A stretch of DNA of 42,378 bases from Firmicutes bacterium CAG:552 (lineage in GTDB: Bacteria; Bacillota; Clostridia; Christensenellales; Pumilibacteraceae): positions 19,325 through 61,702 of the forward strand of contig FR884054.1 in assembly GCA_000435495.1 (NCBI GenBank), written 5' to 3'. Of this stretch, positions 7,831 through 16,692 are shown one piece after another (within the stretch, counting starts at the first letter, position 1; each line of letters starts with the position of its first letter). The position numbers were made by a program, and so were the translations under genes. A model generated the notes under the pieces. It had not been told where the DNA came from. It did no database searches and saw only the letters and a program-made list of their open reading frames with translations.

Positions 7831-8730
7831 ATGGCAGTCTCTTACATAAACGATGAGTTTTTCAGTCGGTTAGAGACTCTGGCATTGAATCTCCGCAAAG
7901 ATTTGGCGGGCTTTTTCGGCGGCAAGCACCTTGTCAAGACATACGGACAAACGGTGGAATTTGCAGATTACCGAGAGTACCAGCTGGGAGACGATATCAG
8001 AAGAATCGACTGGAATCTATATAGCCGTTTTGAGAAGTATTTCCTCAAGCTCTTTACTGACGAGCGACAGATGCACACCGAGATTTATCTCGACTGCTCT
8101 GCATCTATGGGAAAAATGGATCCGGTAAAAGGCGCATACGCAAAAGCATTTGCGGCGGCACTCGGATACTTGTCCGTGCATAATATGGACAAAATTTCCC
8201 TTAAACTCGTTACCGAAAACGGAGTTCAGGACAATACCGGCGTAATAGTCGGCAAACGCGCTTTCTTTAGAGCTATAACGGAGCTGGAGAACGTTCAGTT
8301 CAGCGGTGATCCGGATATAGGTAAAGCGGTCAGCGGCAGCCCCGACACAGGTACGAACGACGGCTTAACTATAATAATTTCCGACTTTTTCTCGGAGGAA
8401 ACCTGGAAAAAGGCGATCGATTTCCTTGCGTACAAGCGCAGACAGATATTGCTGGTTCAGGTAATGACGCCCGACGAGATAGACCCGGCGTACACCGGTA
8501 GAGTCAACCTTATCGACTCCGAATCGGTAGATATGTCCGACGTTAAAAACATGAAAATAAAAATTACTCGCAGCATGCAGCTCGCTTATGCCGAAGCTAT
8601 GGCGGATCTCAAAGAAAACATCAGATCGTTCTGTGTTTCCAGAGGTGCCGATTACATAACCATAAGGACTGACATGCCTATCGAAAAGGCTATTTTCGGC
8701 GAGTTGCTAAAGGTAGGTATTATAGAATGA
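7831..8730 (+). CDS. DUF58 domain protein with VWA-like fold
   Basis: A 299-residue protein of the DUF58 family, nearly always encoded beside moxR. The diagnostic motif REYQLGDDIRRIDWN is at 48-62. A VWA-like metal site follows at DCSAS (D88, S90, S92). There is no signal peptide or membrane segment, so it is cytoplasmic and probably the direct MoxR client or adaptor. It starts four bases after the moxR stop and overlaps the next gene by four bases (ATGA), indicating translational coupling. Confidence 0.93.
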   Translation: MAVSYINDEFFSRLETLALNLRKDLAGFFGGKHLVKTYGQTVEFADYREYQLGDDIRRIDWNLYSRFEKYFLKLFTDERQMHTEIYLDCSASMGKMDPVKGAYAKAFAAALGYLSVHNMDKISLKLVTENGVQDNTGVIVGKRAFFRAITELENVQFSGDPDIGKAVSGSPDTGTNDGLTIIISDFFSEETWKKAIDFLAYKRRQILLVQVMTPDEIDPAYTGRVNLIDSESVDMSDVKNMKIKITRSMQLAYAEAMADLKENIRSFCVSRGADYITIRTDMPIEKAIFGELLKVGIIE

Positions 8731-10763
8731 GTTGGTTAGCACCTTTAGGATTTTTAGGTTTGTTGGCGATTATAGCCCTTATCCTTATATATATAATCAA
8801 ACCTAATTATCAGCAAAAATTCGTTTCCAGTACTTACGTATGGAAACTGAGTTTGAAGTATAGGAGAAAGAGGATACCTGTAAACAAACTCAGAAATATA
8901 TTGATATTCATTTGTCAGGTTCTCGTAATTACGTCTTGCGCAATGATTTTGTCTCGTCCCGTTATTCCTAATGAGAAACCCGACGAGATTCCGCAGGCGA
9001 TTTACGTTGTAGATGCGTCTGCCAGCATGCTTACTTGCGGAAACGGTTCTATCGATACCAATGGCGAATGCAGATTTCAGGAGGCTTTAAACGAGGTTCG
9101 CATTGACGGAATGGAGATTATGGCGAACAACGGTAAAGTTACCGTAATCATTGCAAGTGAAAACGCATACATACTGGCTCAGGACGTTACTCAGCAAAAC
9201 ATAAGTCAGTTTACCGGATTGATTGACGACTTGGGCAAGAAAGAAAATATCTACAATAACATCGCATTCGGCAGATCGGATGTAGAAGGCGCAATGAGCA
9301 TTGTAGAAGAGCTTTTGTCCACGCGCGAAAACGCAACCGTGACTATGTATACCGATACCGAATATTCGTCCGGAGTCAAAGACGTTTATCCTGCGGACGG
9401 CGGCGCAAAGAAGACGGTAGACAAAGACGCAATCGTTGATATTAAACTTGTCAACAATTCGAGAAACGAACATAATATCGCCATTACCGAAGCAAGATCC
9501 ATTCTTCAGGGAAACTTGTACAAATTCGAAGCTAACATCGTTTCGTACGGAACCGATCAGGTAGTTTTTGTAAACTGTATTTCTTACGGTGCCAATAAAA
9601 GCAGCGGCGTAAGTCAGACATATGCTTTTGACAAACAGCAAGTAGAACTTACCGATAAAACTCCCGTGCTTGTAGAGTTCGACTCCAATGTGGGCGATGA
9701 CGAAAACGGCATTTTCTCATACGAAAGAACCAGAATCTTTATCACCGACATCAACGGAAACACTCTTTCCGATGCTTATGCTTACGATGACGAATGGTGG
9801 TTTTATGACGGCGAGCATCCCGAAGTAAAAATTCAGTTTTCTGCAGACGAGGACGAACCGACCTTCCTTACCAGCGCAATCAACGCTCTCAGAACTCAAC
9901 TTAAAAACAAATGGGATATTAGAATAAAGGAATATAAGTCGAAAGACGACGGAGAACCTCAGACGGAAGGTTTTGATATCTATTTGTGTACAGGCAAAAA
10001 AACGTTGAGTCAGCGACCGATAGACGGACACGTACTATTGTGGGCCCCCGATTCTAACGTCAAGCTGTCCACCATGTTCGATATTTCGATTAACGGAGAA
10101 ATTCCGACATCGTCTTCGCCGCTCGAAATCGTTAATAACAATCATCCCATATTTAATAACGTTCGAGGCGAAAACTTCAGCATAAGCAAAGTTTTGGATA
10201 TAGATGTCGGCGGAAATTACGAAGTGCTTGCATATTGCGACGGAAATCCCGTGCTGTGGATAGACGATACGCAGGAGCAAAAAATAGTTGTTTGCGCATT
10301 GCCGTTCGATTTTGCGGATACTGCGGTGTTGATTGATTTCCCCATACTTATTTACAACATTTTCAATTACTGCATGCCCACTACGCTTACTTCCGCTTAT
10401 TACGATATCGGTCAAACCATTACCGTAAGAGCGAGAGGTAAAAACCTTTCGATTAAGGGTAGCTGGAGTGACGCTACCGTTGTGGAGAACAGTCAAAGCA
10501 AATCGCTGCAGTATAAGATAATAAGACCGGGTACTTATACCGTTTCTCAGACTCTTATGTCCGACGAAAGAAAGGATGAGTATTTTTACTGTCGCATAGA
10601 CTCTTACGAAAGCGATATATTCAGAGTAGAAGATAGGCTTGAAGGCCCGACTGTAGAAAACGGTTTTGTGAGAGATGACTTGGATTTGTTGCTTTGGTTC
10701 GCAATAGCGCTTGTATCATTGTTGTTCATAGAATGGTTGCTTCAGGCCAGAGAGAACTTTTAG
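8727..10763 (+). CDS. BatA-like membrane protein with VWA domain
   Basis: A 678-residue protein. The N-terminus has two membrane segments (about 5-25 and 56-76) with the layout of the BatA/aerotolerance N-terminal family. A VWA domain then begins with the MIDAS motif DASAS (D96, S98, S100), intact for Mg2+ binding. The middle (about 250-560) is a long extracytoplasmic region of mainly beta-type sequence. A last membrane segment lies at about 654-672, ending in a short cytoplasmic tail. It probably forms the membrane platform that works with the DUF58 protein and MoxR. It overlaps the DUF58 gene by four bases and is 16 bases from the next gene. Confidence 0.88.
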   Translation: MSWLAPLGFLGLLAIIALILIYIIKPNYQQKFVSSTYVWKLSLKYRRKRIPVNKLRNILIFICQVLVITSCAMILSRPVIPNEKPDEIPQAIYVVDASASMLTCGNGSIDTNGECRFQEALNEVRIDGMEIMANNGKVTVIIASENAYILAQDVTQQNISQFTGLIDDLGKKENIYNNIAFGRSDVEGAMSIVEELLSTRENATVTMYTDTEYSSGVKDVYPADGGAKKTVDKDAIVDIKLVNNSRNEHNIAITEARSILQGNLYKFEANIVSYGTDQVVFVNCISYGANKSSGVSQTYAFDKQQVELTDKTPVLVEFDSNVGDDENGIFSYERTRIFITDINGNTLSDAYAYDDEWWFYDGEHPEVKIQFSADEDEPTFLTSAINALRTQLKNKWDIRIKEYKSKDDGEPQTEGFDIYLCTGKKTLSQRPIDGHVLLWAPDSNVKLSTMFDISINGEIPTSSSPLEIVNNNHPIFNNVRGENFSISKVLDIDVGGNYEVLAYCDGNPVLWIDDTQEQKIVVCALPFDFADTAVLIDFPILIYNIFNYCMPTTLTSAYYDIGQTITVRARGKNLSIKGSWSDATVVENSQSKSLQYKIIRPGTYTVSQTLMSDERKDEYFYCRIDSYESDIFRVEDRLEGPTVENGFVRDDLDLLLWFAIALVSLLFIEWLLQARENF

Positions 10764-10779
10764 GAGGTAGGATAAGGTT

Positions 10780-13569
10780 ATGACACATTTAATTTTCAAA
10801 GCTTCTTATCCGTGGCTTCTTCTTATAATAATTCCTGCGCTTGCTCTTACGCTTATACCTTATTTCAGATTGGCTAAGAGATATCGTAGGACGAGAAACC
10901 GTATATGCTCCATGGTATTGCATATGCTTATTATGATAATGAGTATATCGTTGCTTGCCGGCGTTACGTTAGAATACGACGTGCCCAATAAAGATAACGA
11001 AATAGTTCTTTTGGTCGATATGTCTGACAGTAATCAGTCAAGGCAAAGTCAAAAAGACGATTTTGTAAAAGAAGTAATCAATCGCAGCACGCAGCTGTAC
11101 AAAGTAGGAATTATAAAGTTCGGCTTCGATGCGAAAATAGTTTCACCGTTGGATAATGCGTCCGGCAAGTTTGCGGCTTATCAAACCGAGACTGAGATAG
11201 ATACTTCCGCTTCGAATATAGCTAACGCCATAAATTTGGCAAAAGGTATGTTTACTAATCCAAAAGCCGGTAAAATGGTTATCATTACCGATGCAATGGA
11301 AACAGACGGAAGCGCATTCTCCGCAGTTAAGGCGGTGGCTGCAATGGGCCTCAAGGTTGACGTAGCTTACTATAACAACCAAATGCCCGATCACGAAGTG
11401 CAAATCGTAAACGTCGAATTCCCCGATACTAAAATAGCTCTCGGCAAAGAGTTTGACGTAAATGTTGCTTATAAGAGTACCGTAGCAGGTAAATTCACGA
11501 TAAAGATCACCGACACTAACAGAGAAGGCGTGCAGACGGTGACCGAAGTTAGGGACGTAACCCTCGTTGCCGGCAATGAGGAAATTATATCAATAAAAAT
11601 GGCTTACGAGCTTAACGGTTTGCACGAGTTCAGATTCGAAATCATAGCGGACGGAGAAGGTGCGAATGATTCCGAGATAAGAAACAATTGCTATGTTTCT
11701 TTTATAAATCACGAAGTATACGACAAAACTCTTATACTTTACAGCGGAGCTGAAAGCGCAACCGAAGGCACGGACATGAGAGCCCTTCTCGACGTAGAAG
11801 ACGGTAAGGTCGACATTATGCAGATCGGCAGTAAGGCAGAAAACCACGATGAGGTTCCGTATACAGTAGACCAGCTTCGCGCTTACGATATGGTTATTTT
11901 GGTTAACGTTTCCAACGCTGACCTCAAAGCCGTGGCCGAGGCAAAAGGCGCAGATAATCTCGAGCAGTTTGCTCTTAACTTAAAAGAGTATGTGTCCGTT
12001 TACGGCGGCGGTCTTCTTACCGTGGGCGGTAACGAAGGAACCGAAGTAGACAATCTCGGCAATCCTATCGCTCACGCATATAACAGAGAAGATATGTACG
12101 AGAGCGTTTATCAGGACATTCTTCCCGTAGAAGTAGTAGAGTACACGCCTCCTTTGGCAGTCGTAATTATCATAGATAGATCTGGCTCCATGTCCGGCGC
12201 AGCAATAGATGCGGCTAAGGAAGGCTCAAGATCTATCGTAGAAATCATGCATCGGCGTGACTACGTAGGTATTATGGCTCTTTCGGATAGCAGCACGGAA
12301 ATTTTGCCCCTTACCCCTCGTGTTCGTAAGGATGAAATACTCGAAGCGATTGATTCTATCCAATCGGGCGGCGGTACGTCTTATACGCCTACTCTCAGAA
12401 GAGCAGGTAACTCGCTTATGGCTTGCGAAGTAGAAAGACGTCATATCATACTCGTATCCGACGGCGTTCCGTCAGACAAGCTCGATGAATACGGCGCTGT
12501 AATTGATTATAACTTTAAGAGAGGCATTACCACGACTATCGTAAATATCGGCGACGGCAGCCATGCTGATATGGAAGAAGCAGCTCGTAGAGGTGGCGGA
12601 CGTCACATCGTAGCCGATGCAGGTTCCATTGGCAGTTTGCCGGATAAGATGCGTGACGACGTAGCTTCGCCGAGCGTAATGCAAGTTTCGTACGAAGACT
12701 TTACTCCCACCATCGGAGACAGAAAGATATCGAGTTTGTTCGCAGGTATCGAGGTAGGTAAGTTCGAAGTTTTGCACGGCTATTACGGTACGTTAATTAA
12801 GACTAACGAATCGGCTATAGTTCCCCTAAAGGGTGAGTTCGTCCCGATATATGCGCAGTGGAAACAGGGACTGGGTTTTGTCGGCAGCTTAATGGTTAAC
12901 GTGGGCGCAGGCAGCTGGTCGGAAGATTTCTTTGCGGATGCAGCCGGCAGAACGTTTATCAACAACGTATTCAACACGCTGTGCCCTGCCGAAAACATAA
13001 GGGTAAAAGACTTTACCGTAAAGGTTCAGGAGGACAACTATTCGACTCAGGTTTCAATCGTGCAGATAGATAACCAGAAGTTCGAGAGCGCAGCCGAAGT
13101 TAAAGTTACCATAGCTTCGCCTTCGGAAAGCGGAATGCAGTTTGCTTCCGAGCAGTCGCAATCTTTGCCCGCAGATACTAAACTTTTGAAGTTCGACTTT
13201 GTACTTAAGCAATCCGGATTGCACCGAATCAAGGTGGAATTGTTTGACGCAAACGGAGGAGTGATAGTTTCTAACGAAAGATATCTTACTTATAAAGCTT
13301 TCTCGTATTCGGAGGAGTACGACGTCTTCCGCAGTGAAGAGGATGCCAGAGCATTGGCAACGAATATATCCGACTTTACGGGCGGCGGCGTTATTAAAGA
13401 TAGCGAAGAAGTATTCAGAGATTTCGTTAAGTACAATCATCGTAAGTTCGATCCCAGAAAGTTGTTTATGATAATGTCGCTTATATTGTTCTTGCTTGAC
13501 ATTGCCGTTCGTAAGTTCAAATTTAAGTGGATTCACGAAATTATCAGAGATCGCAAACAGGAAATTTGA
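10780..13569 (+). CDS. Large membrane protein with two VWA domains and an amidotransferase-like domain
   Basis: A 929-residue protein. Two N-terminal membrane segments (about 10-30 and 43-62) are followed by VWA domain 1 (DMSDS, residues 80-84), a beta-sandwich-like region (205-310), a class I glutamine amidotransferase-like fold (about 315-450, with VYGGGLLTVGG), and VWA domain 2 (DRSGS at 466-470, then GGGTSYTP and VSDGVPSD). A C-terminal membrane segment lies near 895-912. Both MIDAS motifs look intact. The amidotransferase-like part shows no clear Cys-His-Glu triad and is probably structural, as in related VWA proteins. It is the last gene before a hairpin, so it likely completes the MoxR operon. 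AGGAGG at 10763-10768 serves the start. Confidence 0.88.
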   Translation: MTHLIFKASYPWLLLIIIPALALTLIPYFRLAKRYRRTRNRICSMVLHMLIMIMSISLLAGVTLEYDVPNKDNEIVLLVDMSDSNQSRQSQKDDFVKEVINRSTQLYKVGIIKFGFDAKIVSPLDNASGKFAAYQTETEIDTSASNIANAINLAKGMFTNPKAGKMVIITDAMETDGSAFSAVKAVAAMGLKVDVAYYNNQMPDHEVQIVNVEFPDTKIALGKEFDVNVAYKSTVAGKFTIKITDTNREGVQTVTEVRDVTLVAGNEEIISIKMAYELNGLHEFRFEIIADGEGANDSEIRNNCYVSFINHEVYDKTLILYSGAESATEGTDMRALLDVEDGKVDIMQIGSKAENHDEVPYTVDQLRAYDMVILVNVSNADLKAVAEAKGADNLEQFALNLKEYVSVYGGGLLTVGGNEGTEVDNLGNPIAHAYNREDMYESVYQDILPVEVVEYTPPLAVVIIIDRSGSMSGAAIDAAKEGSRSIVEIMHRRDYVGIMALSDSSTEILPLTPRVRKDEILEAIDSIQSGGGTSYTPTLRRAGNSLMACEVERRHIILVSDGVPSDKLDEYGAVIDYNFKRGITTTIVNIGDGSHADMEEAARRGGGRHIVADAGSIGSLPDKMRDDVASPSVMQVSYEDFTPTIGDRKISSLFAGIEVGKFEVLHGYYGTLIKTNESAIVPLKGEFVPIYAQWKQGLGFVGSLMVNVGAGSWSEDFFADAAGRTFINNVFNTLCPAENIRVKDFTVKVQEDNYSTQVSIVQIDNQKFESAAEVKVTIASPSESGMQFASEQSQSLPADTKLLKFDFVLKQSGLHRIKVELFDANGGVIVSNERYLTYKAFSYSEEYDVFRSEEDARALATNISDFTGGGVIKDSEEVFRDFVKYNHRKFDPRKLFMIMSLILFLLDIAVRKFKFKWIHEIIRDRKQEI

Positions 13570-13580
13570 GGCTAACACGA

Positions 13581-13626
13581 TTTTCCGTCCGCCGCAAAAA
13601 GCGGACGGAAAAAAGATAGTTTTTTG
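13581..13626 (+). terminator. Hairpin after the VWA operon
   Basis: TTTTCCGTCCGC (13581-13592) pairs perfectly with GCGGACGGAAAA (13601-13612). The T-run (13620-13625) lies seven bases past the stem, so termination may be partial and allow read-through into the LRR lipoprotein gene. Confidence 0.65.
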
Positions 13627-13658
13627 AACTCTTAAAACAGTATCCTAAGGAGGATAAT

Positions 13659-16616
13659 ATGAAAAAACTTCGTTTACTTGTAATCGTAGGTTTAATCGTA
13701 TCTTGCGTTCTGTTTTCGACGGCTTGCACGGCGCAGCCGCTCGACACTCCCAAAAGGTTGTCGTTCGATGACGAAACTTATAGATTAAGTTGGGAAATGG
13801 TCGAGGCGGCAATGACGTATAAGTTGGACGTTAACGGCGTTGAATACGAATCTACGAGAACATATTTCGATGCAGCTTCGGCTTTAAAACCCGGAGACTA
13901 TACCGTCAAGATTATGGCGAAAACCGAACTTGAGGGTTACAGTCCTTCCGGTTGGTCTAAGCCCATTAACATAAGAATTTGGCCCGAAAACGGTTTGAAA
14001 TATACCTTGATTAACGGCGGTACGGAGTATGCAATACAAAGGGCCGACTCGTTGTCTGCCTTTGGCGACTACGTTATAGATTCGACTTACAGAGGTAAAC
14101 CTGTTACTCAGATCGGGGATATGGCTTTTGTCAAAGACAACGAGCTGACCAGCGTAACCATACCCGATTCGATAACTTATATCGGCGAAAAAGCATTTCA
14201 AGGATGTTCGGCGCTTAAGTCCGTAACGATGAGCGATAAGGTTACTTATATCGGTTCTTCGGCTTTCTATTTGTGCAAATCGTTGGAGTCGTTTAAAGTT
14301 CCTGCCGGAGTAACTTCCATAGGCACGAGTATGTTTAGCGGATGCTCAGCACTCAAGAGCGTGGATTTTTCCGCCGCAACGGTAACGTATTTAGGCGAAA
14401 ACGCATTTCATAACACCGGGCTCGAGACCTTTATCGTACCCGATACCGTTGTAAGCGTAGGAGAGGGATTCCTTCGTAATAACAGAGAACTTAAGTCTGT
14501 TAAATTGGGTAACGGGTTGCAGGCATTGGCTAAGAGCTCGTTCTCCAATTGCATTAAACTTAATAGCGTAGACTTTGGTTCTTCCTTGGTTTCCATACTT
14601 GATTATGCGTTCTCCGGTTGCGAAGAGCTTGTGTCCGTTAAATTGCCCGAAAGTATGAGAACAATAGGTGTAAGCGCATTTTCCGATTGTAAGAAACTCG
14701 CTTCGGTAGAACTCGGTAACGGCGTTAGCAGCGTAGGCAGCTCTGCGTTTAAAGAAACTAAAGTTGTTGAGGACGCTCCGGGCGGCATTATATACGTAGA
14801 CCGTTGGGCTGTCGGATTTAAAGACAGCGAGGAAATCGTGCTTAGCGAGCAGACTCGACTTGAATTTGCCGAAGGTACGGTCGGCGTTGCGGATTCAGCG
14901 TTCTACTCGTGGTCGAAGAGCGCTAGCGGCGATTTGATTTTCCCGTACGACGTCATAGAAGAACTTCGTTTTAACAATGACGGCGAATTCAGACACATCG
15001 GAGCGTTATCGTTCGCTTATTTGCACAATCTTGTAAATCTTAACTTGTATTCCGGAATAAAGACTATAGGCGGTTCTGCATTTACCTCGTGTACTAATCT
15101 TACCACCGCACGTTTCGCAAATACGCTCGAATACATCGGTAATTACGCATTCTACGGTTGCACAAAGTTAGGTACCGGCTCCGTTCCCACAACCGGAACT
15201 TTTGCCGGCGAACCTGCCATTTCCGTGCCTGCGTCGGTAACGACTATAGGTATAAAGGCATTTGACGATACTCGTGCAACTATGTCTGTTTCCGGAATAA
15301 GATATGTAGGTAATAAAAATAACGCTTATCTTTGGGCTGTAGGCACTAAGCCTGCAAATGAAGGCGAACCGGTAATAATGCCCGATGGCATTATTTTGGA
15401 GGCAACTACCGTCGGTATCGCAAATAGCGCATTCTCCGGAGTAAAGGGAACCGAAAACATGTTTACCGGCGCCTATTCGCCCATACCGGTGGAACTTCCC
15501 GATACGCTTAAGTATATAGGTACTTCCGCATTTGCGTATTCGTCGGCAGGAACGGTAAAGTTCCCGACTAGTCCGCTGTTCGACAGTATTCCTAACTATT
15601 GCTTCTATAAATGCACTAATCTTAGTTCCGCAGTTATACCTCAGGGCATAAAGAACATAATGAAATCTTCGTTCTATTTCTGCGAAAGTCTTACGACTCT
15701 CGAGTTGCCCGATACGGTAGAATATATCGGAATGTATGCTTTTTTCAGATGCAAAGCGCTTAGCTACGTAAGCTTTAGCGACAACATTCATACTATTGAT
15801 TCAAGAGCCTTCTATCAGTGCGAAAAACTTACTTCGGTAGACCTTCCGAGCAAGCTTACCACGATAGGCATGAGAGCGTTCTATATGTGCGAATCGCTCA
15901 GTAATATAGAGTTTGGCGATAATATCGAGACGATAGGCGACTATGCGTTCTCCGGATGCAAGGGCGTAGAAAGCGTTGTTCTTCCCGACAGCGTTAAGTC
16001 CATAGGTAATTACGCATTCTATAACTGTCTTAACAATGCCGAAATCGTACTCAACGACGGATTGGAAAGCATAGGTAAGTGGGCGTTCTGCAATAACGGC
16101 GCAGTTACGTCGGTCGTTATTCCGCAAAGCGTTACTTACGTAGGCGAGTACGCTTTCAGAAAGTGCGTTTCGCTTAAAAACATTCTCGTAAGAGGAAGTT
16201 TGGACGTTCTTTCCAGAAACGCATTCTATTACAGCAATGCGGTTACCGTTTATATCGAGGGTAACGCCGCAGGCGAAAACTGGCATCCGAGTTGGAATAT
16301 CAGTTTCCGTCCCGTAGTTTACGGATGCGAATTCTCCGAGGATGGCAGATACGTTAAATCGATAACCGTTTCCACGATAGATAATCCCGACGCAATCGGG
16401 CCTATGACGAAAATCGAAATCGACGAAGACGGATTCGAAGTAGAAAAAACGGTATATAGAGCTAACTTCAGCGAGCCGATGAGAGCAGGTTATGTTTTCG
16501 GCGGCTATGCGACCGAAGAAAACGGAACTAAGGTTTACGATAAGTTGACCGACGTTCCCTCAGGCACAAAAGTCTACGTTGTGTGGACTATCTCCGACGG
16601 TTCGGAAAACAAATAA
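13659..16616 (+). CDS. Large BspA-like LRR lipoprotein with FN3 and InlB-type ends
   Basis: A 985-residue surface lipoprotein. The signal peptide ends in a STAC lipobox with Cys23. Residues 27-110 look like a fibronectin type III domain (LSWEMVEAAMTYKLDVNG onward). Most of the rest is many LRR_5/BspA repeats of about 23 residues with the phrase pattern SVTIPDSITYIGEKAF-GCSAL. The C-terminal 100 residues resemble a Listeria-Bacteroides (Flg_new) repeat, with YVFGGYAT and KVYVVWT. Such proteins act in adhesion or in binding host or polymer ligands. AAGGAGG (13647-13653) is five bases from the ATG. No separate promoter is clear; expression may come by read-through from the MoxR/VWA operon. Confidence 0.88.
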   Translation: MKKLRLLVIVGLIVSCVLFSTACTAQPLDTPKRLSFDDETYRLSWEMVEAAMTYKLDVNGVEYESTRTYFDAASALKPGDYTVKIMAKTELEGYSPSGWSKPINIRIWPENGLKYTLINGGTEYAIQRADSLSAFGDYVIDSTYRGKPVTQIGDMAFVKDNELTSVTIPDSITYIGEKAFQGCSALKSVTMSDKVTYIGSSAFYLCKSLESFKVPAGVTSIGTSMFSGCSALKSVDFSAATVTYLGENAFHNTGLETFIVPDTVVSVGEGFLRNNRELKSVKLGNGLQALAKSSFSNCIKLNSVDFGSSLVSILDYAFSGCEELVSVKLPESMRTIGVSAFSDCKKLASVELGNGVSSVGSSAFKETKVVEDAPGGIIYVDRWAVGFKDSEEIVLSEQTRLEFAEGTVGVADSAFYSWSKSASGDLIFPYDVIEELRFNNDGEFRHIGALSFAYLHNLVNLNLYSGIKTIGGSAFTSCTNLTTARFANTLEYIGNYAFYGCTKLGTGSVPTTGTFAGEPAISVPASVTTIGIKAFDDTRATMSVSGIRYVGNKNNAYLWAVGTKPANEGEPVIMPDGIILEATTVGIANSAFSGVKGTENMFTGAYSPIPVELPDTLKYIGTSAFAYSSAGTVKFPTSPLFDSIPNYCFYKCTNLSSAVIPQGIKNIMKSSFYFCESLTTLELPDTVEYIGMYAFFRCKALSYVSFSDNIHTIDSRAFYQCEKLTSVDLPSKLTTIGMRAFYMCESLSNIEFGDNIETIGDYAFSGCKGVESVVLPDSVKSIGNYAFYNCLNNAEIVLNDGLESIGKWAFCNNGAVTSVVIPQSVTYVGEYAFRKCVSLKNILVRGSLDVLSRNAFYYSNAVTVYIEGNAAGENWHPSWNISFRPVVYGCEFSEDGRYVKSITVSTIDNPDAIGPMTKIEIDEDGFEVEKTVYRANFSEPMRAGYVFGGYATEENGTKVYDKLTDVPSGTKVYVVWTISDGSENK

Positions 16617-16692
16617 TCGTTTTCCGAAATCGTACTAACGATTATCCCGGTTTTAACCGTGATGATAAATGCTTAAAAAGGATGGAAATAAC

